Assembly: GCF_003096595.1 (NCBI RefSeq)
Contig: NZ_QEKO01000001.1
Coordinates: 682,001 to 746,000 of the forward strand
Length of the DNA: 64,000 nucleotides
DNA from: Pusillimonas noertemannii
Lineage (GTDB): Bacteria > Pseudomonadota > Gammaproteobacteria > Burkholderiales > Burkholderiaceae_B
Reading direction: 5' to 3'
Part shown: piece by piece, positions 60,748 through 64,000 of the stretch
Position numbering within the stretch: the first letter of the stretch is position 1
How the letters are laid out: each line of letters opens with the position of its first letter
The notes under the pieces: generated by a model
Databases searched by the model: none
Told to the model about the DNA's origin: nothing
The model's input: the letters and a program-made list of their open reading frames with translations, nothing else
Program-made: the position numbers and the translations under genes

Positions 60748-61170
60748 TCAATCCGGCGGCAGCAGTTGGGGGTTCCAGACGGCCTCCCACAGATGGCCGT
60801 CCGGGTCCTGGAAGTATCCGGCATAGCCGCCCCAGAAGGTATCTTGCGCCGGTTTGACAATATGCGCCCCGGCCGCCTTCGCCTGGGCCATTGTCGCGTC
60901 CACTTCCTCTTTGGATGCAAGGTTGTGTCCCAACGAAAACTCGGTGGCGCTGGGCGCGCCCGGCGCAATGCCTGCGTCGTGCGCCAGGCTGGCTCGAGGC
61001 CAGATGGCCAGCTTCAGCCCCGGCTGCAGGTCGAAGAAGGCCACCGCCCCATGTTCGAACTGTTCGCCGATGATTCCTTCGGTGGGCAGTTGCAGCCCGT
61101 CACGGTAAAACCGAAGTGATCGTTCAAGATCGTCGACGCCGATGGTGATGACGCTGAGACGTGGTTTCAT
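60748..61170 (-). CDS. VOC-family protein (glyoxalase-like)
   Basis: 140 residues, single VOC module: VITIGVDDLERSLRFYRDGL at the start, HGAVAFFDLQPGLKLAIWP in the middle, and GYFQDPDGHLWEAVWNPQ near the C-terminus. Glyoxalase/bleomycin-resistance-type proteins vary in function, and metal ligands are not obvious enough to name a reaction. It is convergent with frmR (10 bases between stops). The neighbouring genes do not point to a pathway. Confidence 0.85.
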   Translation of the reverse strand: MKPRLSVITIGVDDLERSLRFYRDGLQLPTEGIIGEQFEHGAVAFFDLQPGLKLAIWPRASLAHDAGIAPGAPSATEFSLGHNLASKEEVDATMAQAKAAGAHIVKPAQDTFWGGYAGYFQDPDGHLWEAVWNPQLLPPD

Positions 61171-61218
61171 AAGCGCTCCGATTGTTTGTCGTTACCCGCC
61201 AGCATAGTGCAAGGCCTC

Positions 61219-61237
61219 CGTCCCCTGAAAGGGGACG
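61219..61237 (-). terminator. hairpin after nirK
   Basis: CGTCCCC-TGAAA-GGGGACG is a perfect 7-bp stem, 43 bases past the nirK stop (minus strand) and before the VOC gene start. On the minus strand the stem is followed by GAGG, so any terminator effect is imperfect. Confidence 0.45.
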
Positions 61238-61279
61238 TCTTTGCCAGCTGCCGCCGGTGCGCATCGCCCGCGCCGCGGC

Positions 61280-62671
61280 CTAATGCCCCGAGTTGTGGTC
61301 GACCGGCTCGGTGGAGTGGAAGATGCTGTGATCTTCCTTGCCCGAAACAGTCAGCGTGCCGGCCAGGCCTTTTTCAGCCCGCGACAGGGCGTGATCGACC
61401 AGCGTGTAGTTGCCCGGCACGTCGACCTTGAACTCGACCATGGTCGCGCCCCCAGGCGGAACCAGTGTGGTCTGCACGTCGGTGAGCGGCGGGCTGGTCA
61501 GCGAGGCCTTGTCGTAGACCCGGTCGAACACCTCGCCAATCACATGGAAGCTGGAGATCAGGTTGGGGCCGCCCACGCCGAAGAAGATGCGGATGGTCTC
61601 GCCCACATTGGCCTGCAGCTTGTAGCGGTCGGTCAGGGCGCCCATGGCGCCATTGAACGTAAGATGCTCGGGCTTTTCATCCAGCAGTTTTTCCAGGGAA
61701 AATTCTTGGTGGCCCAGGGTGCCGTGCTTTTCGGCGGTATAGAGCTCGCCCTGCATTACGTAGAACTCGCGGTCGACTTCGGGCAGGCCGCCTTCGGGCT
61801 CGACCAGGATCATGCCGTACATGCCGTTGGTGATGTGCTGGGCCACCATGGGGGTGGCGCAGTGGTACACATACAGGCCGGGGTGCAGGGCCTTGAAGGT
61901 GAAGCTCTTGGTCTGGCCGGGCGCCGCTTGCGTAACGGCCGCGCCGCCGCCGGGGCCCGTTACCGCGTGAAAGTCCACAGAGTGGATGTGCGCGGCTTCT
62001 TTGGCGTTGCTGAGGTTGACGGTAACGGTGTCGCCCACGCGCACGCGGATGAAGGGGCCGGGCACTTTGTCGTTGAAGGTCCAGTACTTATAGGTGGTGC
62101 CGCTGGCAAGCTGGCCGACGACCTCGGTGGTTTCGAGGTCGACGGTAATGTGCTCGGGCCCGCGCTTGCCCACGGGTTTGCCGACCGCGGTCGGGTCCTG
62201 GATGATGCCCATCGCGCTGCTTGCGGCCTGTTCTTGCTGTTCGCCGACGATGAGCTTGCCGAACATGCCGGCAGCCTTGTGGCCCGGCAGGGTGCAAAGG
62301 TATTCGAACGTGCCGTTCTTGTTGGCGCGGAACACGATGGCCGTGGACGAACCCTGGCCGGTGAAGTGGTCCGACTTTGCGCCGAACTCGGGCACCGAGA
62401 TGTCGTGGATGGCGCCGTCGCCATTGATGACGTTGATCTGCACCACGGCGTTTTCGGGCACATGCAGGTCGGGGTTGACCTTGCCCTCGATGGCGCCGGC
62501 GTCGCCCTTGAACACCAGCTTGCCGTCGGCGATGGCCGTGCGCAGCGTAAAGGTGACATCGGGCCGGTACGTAACAGCGCCGTGGCCCGTATGGGCCGCT
62601 TCGGCGGCAAGCGCGGGCGCAACAAGGCCCAGTGAAGCGATCAATGTCCACAACATCAGAAATATTCGCAT
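61280..62671 (-). CDS. nirK: copper-containing nitrite reductase with extra N-terminal cupredoxin domain
   Basis: 463 residues from the ATG at 62671 (GAGGAAAC upstream). A signal peptide ends APALAAE. The first cupredoxin (~38-145) has blue-copper ligands H89, C126, H131 and M136 (YLCTLPGHKAAGM). The two-domain NirK core follows, with type 1 ligands H230, C271, H279 and M284, type 2 ligands H235 and H270, catalytic D233 and a later SSFHVIG. All copper ligands are present, so it should reduce nitrite to NO in the periplasm. Hyphomicrobium NirK has a comparable extra cupredoxin. No nor or nos genes are in the window. Confidence 0.93.
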   Translation of the reverse strand: MRIFLMLWTLIASLGLVAPALAAEAAHTGHGAVTYRPDVTFTLRTAIADGKLVFKGDAGAIEGKVNPDLHVPENAVVQINVINGDGAIHDISVPEFGAKSDHFTGQGSSTAIVFRANKNGTFEYLCTLPGHKAAGMFGKLIVGEQQEQAASSAMGIIQDPTAVGKPVGKRGPEHITVDLETTEVVGQLASGTTYKYWTFNDKVPGPFIRVRVGDTVTVNLSNAKEAAHIHSVDFHAVTGPGGGAAVTQAAPGQTKSFTFKALHPGLYVYHCATPMVAQHITNGMYGMILVEPEGGLPEVDREFYVMQGELYTAEKHGTLGHQEFSLEKLLDEKPEHLTFNGAMGALTDRYKLQANVGETIRIFFGVGGPNLISSFHVIGEVFDRVYDKASLTSPPLTDVQTTLVPPGGATMVEFKVDVPGNYTLVDHALSRAEKGLAGTLTVSGKEDHSIFHSTEPVDHNSGH

Positions 62672-62753
62672 TGTTTCCTCTTGAACTCGAATATGGCGTA
62701 AAGGGAATGTCAGGTTGACGATGATATTGTGCTTCTGTTTCATCCCCGCGTTG

Positions 62754-62767
62754 TTGACGTTGATCAG
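62754..62767. promoter_or_regulatory. possible FNR/NNR box before nirK
   Basis: TTGAC-GTTG-ATCAG matches the FNR/NNR consensus TTGAT-N4-ATCAA at 8 of 10 positions. It is 83-96 bases before the nirK start and overlaps the stop of the MFS gene. The placement would suit an oxygen- or NO-controlled activator, but a chance match is possible. Confidence 0.45.
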
Positions 62768-63957
62768 TTGGACGCGATTGCGGCTTGCCTTTCCAGCCAT
62801 ATCGACACCATCAGCAAGGCCAGCCCGCCCAGCGCCAGCAGCGAACCCACCCAGCCGGTCGATGTCCACCCGAGCCCGTGGGAGATCGCCAGCCCGCCCA
62901 GGAAGGGCCCCAGCGCATTCGCCAGGTTGAAGGCGGAGTGGTTCAGCGCGGCGGCCAGGCCCTGCGCGTTGCGGGCGACGTCCATGAGCCGGGTCTGAAG
63001 CACGGTTCCCAGCGAGCCGCCGATGCCGATAAGGAAGACGGTCAGCGAGATGGTCCAGATATTGTGGGCGGCGAAAGTGAAAAGCCCGGTGGCGATGGCG
63101 CTCCAGACCAGAAGGGCCATGGCGGTGGGCAGTTGCGCCCGGTCGGCGAAGTGGGGTACGACCAGGCTTCCCACCGTCATGCCTACGCCGAATAGTCCCA
63201 GCACCAGCGGCACGGTCGTGGGCGAGACCTGGGTCACTTCGACCAGGGTGTCGGCCAGGTAGGTGTAGACGGCGAACAGGCCGCCAAAGCCGATGGAGCC
63301 CACGGCCAGCGTGAGCCACACCTGGCCGCGCTTGAGTGCTTCCAGCTCGCGCAAGGGGCTGGCGCCTTTCGTCGCGGGACTCAGCGGGGCCAGCCAGCCG
63401 ACGAGCCCCGCGGTAAGCAGCCCCGCCACGGCAACGAAAACGAAGCCCCACCGCCATCCGGCGACCTGCCCGAGCCAGTTGGCGAGTGGGACGCCGACAA
63501 TGGTCGCGATGGTCAGGCCCAGGAACATGCGGCCGACGGCCTGGTTGCGCTTGTTCAAAGGCACGAGCGATACCGCCATCAGTGCAGCGACGCCGAAATA
63601 GGCGCCATGGGGAAGGCCGCTGAGAAAGCGAAGCACGAGCAGGGATTCGAAGCTGGGCGCCCAGGCGCAGAGGGCGTTGAACACGGCGAACGCTCCCATC
63701 AGCCATATCAGCAACGTGCGCCTTGCCACGCGCGCGCCCAGCACGGTGAGCACCGGCGCGCCTACCACCACGCCCAGCGCATAGGCGCTGATCGCGTGGC
63801 CCGCTGTGGGCGCGTCCACGCCCAGATCCTTGGCGAAGTACGGCAGCAGGCTCATGGTGGCGAATTCCGTCGTGCCGATCGCAAAGGCGCCGATGGCCAG
63901 GGCGAAAATGATCCACCCAGGAGAGACGAGCCGGGACGGCCCATGGGATTTGCTCAT
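62764..63957 (-). CDS. MFS transporter, DHA1 subfamily (AraJ/YdhP-like)
   Basis: 397 residues with 12 predicted membrane segments. It begins with the typical WIIFALAIGAFAIGTTEFATMSLLPYF, and the loop ARVARRTLLIWLMG is the motif A region of drug:proton antiporters. LLVLRFLSGLPHGAYFGV is motif C-like. Likely an exporter of small hydrophobic compounds or sugars; the substrate is unknown. The stop lies 92 bases before the nirK start on the same strand. The start at 63957 is near the window end; nothing further can be said about what lies upstream. Confidence 0.93.
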   Translation of the reverse strand: MSKSHGPSRLVSPGWIIFALAIGAFAIGTTEFATMSLLPYFAKDLGVDAPTAGHAISAYALGVVVGAPVLTVLGARVARRTLLIWLMGAFAVFNALCAWAPSFESLLVLRFLSGLPHGAYFGVAALMAVSLVPLNKRNQAVGRMFLGLTIATIVGVPLANWLGQVAGWRWGFVFVAVAGLLTAGLVGWLAPLSPATKGASPLRELEALKRGQVWLTLAVGSIGFGGLFAVYTYLADTLVEVTQVSPTTVPLVLGLFGVGMTVGSLVVPHFADRAQLPTAMALLVWSAIATGLFTFAAHNIWTISLTVFLIGIGGSLGTVLQTRLMDVARNAQGLAAALNHSAFNLANALGPFLGGLAISHGLGWTSTGWVGSLLALGGLALLMVSIWLERQAAIASN

Positions 63958-64000
63958 GCTTTCGATGAAGGGAAATAAGGGAAAACCCTTATTCTACTTC

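Noticed and set aside
61241-62635. 464-codon open frame on the plus strand
   Set aside because: It is antisense to nirK, whose copper ligands are all conserved; the frame has no recognisable domain.
61280-63916. 878-residue fusion of nirK with upstream sequence
   Set aside because: The upstream half is an alternative frame of the MFS gene; nirK has its own ribosome site and signal peptide at 62671.

Overview
The window reads as a chromosomal segment of a betaproteobacterium of the Burkholderiales, most likely an Alcaligenaceae relative (Achromobacter, Pusillimonas or Candidimonas type). This is inferred from gene content: a FecI/FecR/TonB-receptor locus, many orphan branched-chain-type (LivJ) binding proteins, NahR-like LysR regulators, and adhC next to frmR. 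No rRNA, tRNA or CRISPR array was found. By eye the left (1-8.7 kb) and right (about 46-64 kb) parts are GC-rich and tightly packed. The middle (about 9-46 kb) is more AT-rich, has longer intergenic gaps, and holds gene remnants and transposon debris, as expected for an accessory catabolic region.

Layout. 1-8.7 kb: the 3' part of a carotenoid-oxygenase-family gene, a VapBC pair, an iron-responsive locus (sigma factor with a Fur-type box, FecR, TonB-dependent siderophore receptor, PepSY protein), and an AbrB/PIN toxin-antitoxin pair. 8.7-18 kb: a binding protein and two VanA-like Rieske oxygenases around a LuxR-type regulator, then a translationally coupled operon of FAD monooxygenase, VOC-fold dioxygenase-like protein and alpha/beta hydrolase, followed by a second binding protein. 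18-38 kb: a decayed ubiD next to ubiX, then crotonase, CoA ligase and hydrolase, a Liv-type ABC transporter with fused LivM-LivG, two paralogous binding proteins around a cysteine hydrolase, a GMC oxidoreductase, an aldehyde dehydrogenase, an intact ubiD and an IclR regulator. 38-46 kb: a fused indolepyruvate ferredoxin oxidoreductase, a LysR regulator and a TRAP transporter. 46-54.7 kb: a salicylate-to-gentisate pathway through CoA thioesters (ligase, FAD hydroxylase, thioesterase), followed by gentisate dioxygenase and a fumarylacetoacetase-family hydrolase, with a binding protein and two LysR regulators. 54.7-64 kb: housekeeping and stress genes, including an SOS-boxed radical SAM protein, glutathione-dependent formaldehyde dehydrogenase with FrmR, a three-cupredoxin copper nitrite reductase and an MFS exporter.

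How the parts may work together. The centre looks like several modules for uptake and breakdown of aromatic acids: periplasmic capture (five LivJ-type proteins plus one TRAP system), demethylation or hydroxylation (Rieske and FAD enzymes), CoA activation, decarboxylation (UbiD with prenylated flavin from UbiX) and ring cleavage. Formaldehyde released by any Rieske O-demethylation could be oxidised by the adhC-frmR unit at 59-61 kb.

The most interesting unexplained signal is a pair of DNA motifs, CGTAACG (once as the 16-bp palindrome ACGTAACGCGTTACGT) and TATAAAATACATGTAT. They recur upstream of the intact ubiD, the dead ubiD and the crotonase operon, and half of the set recurs before the FAD monooxygenase and possibly the liv operon. 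They suggest one unknown regulon spanning at least 22 kb. The substrates of the 10-18 kb and 19-36 kb modules cannot be read from the sequence alone.
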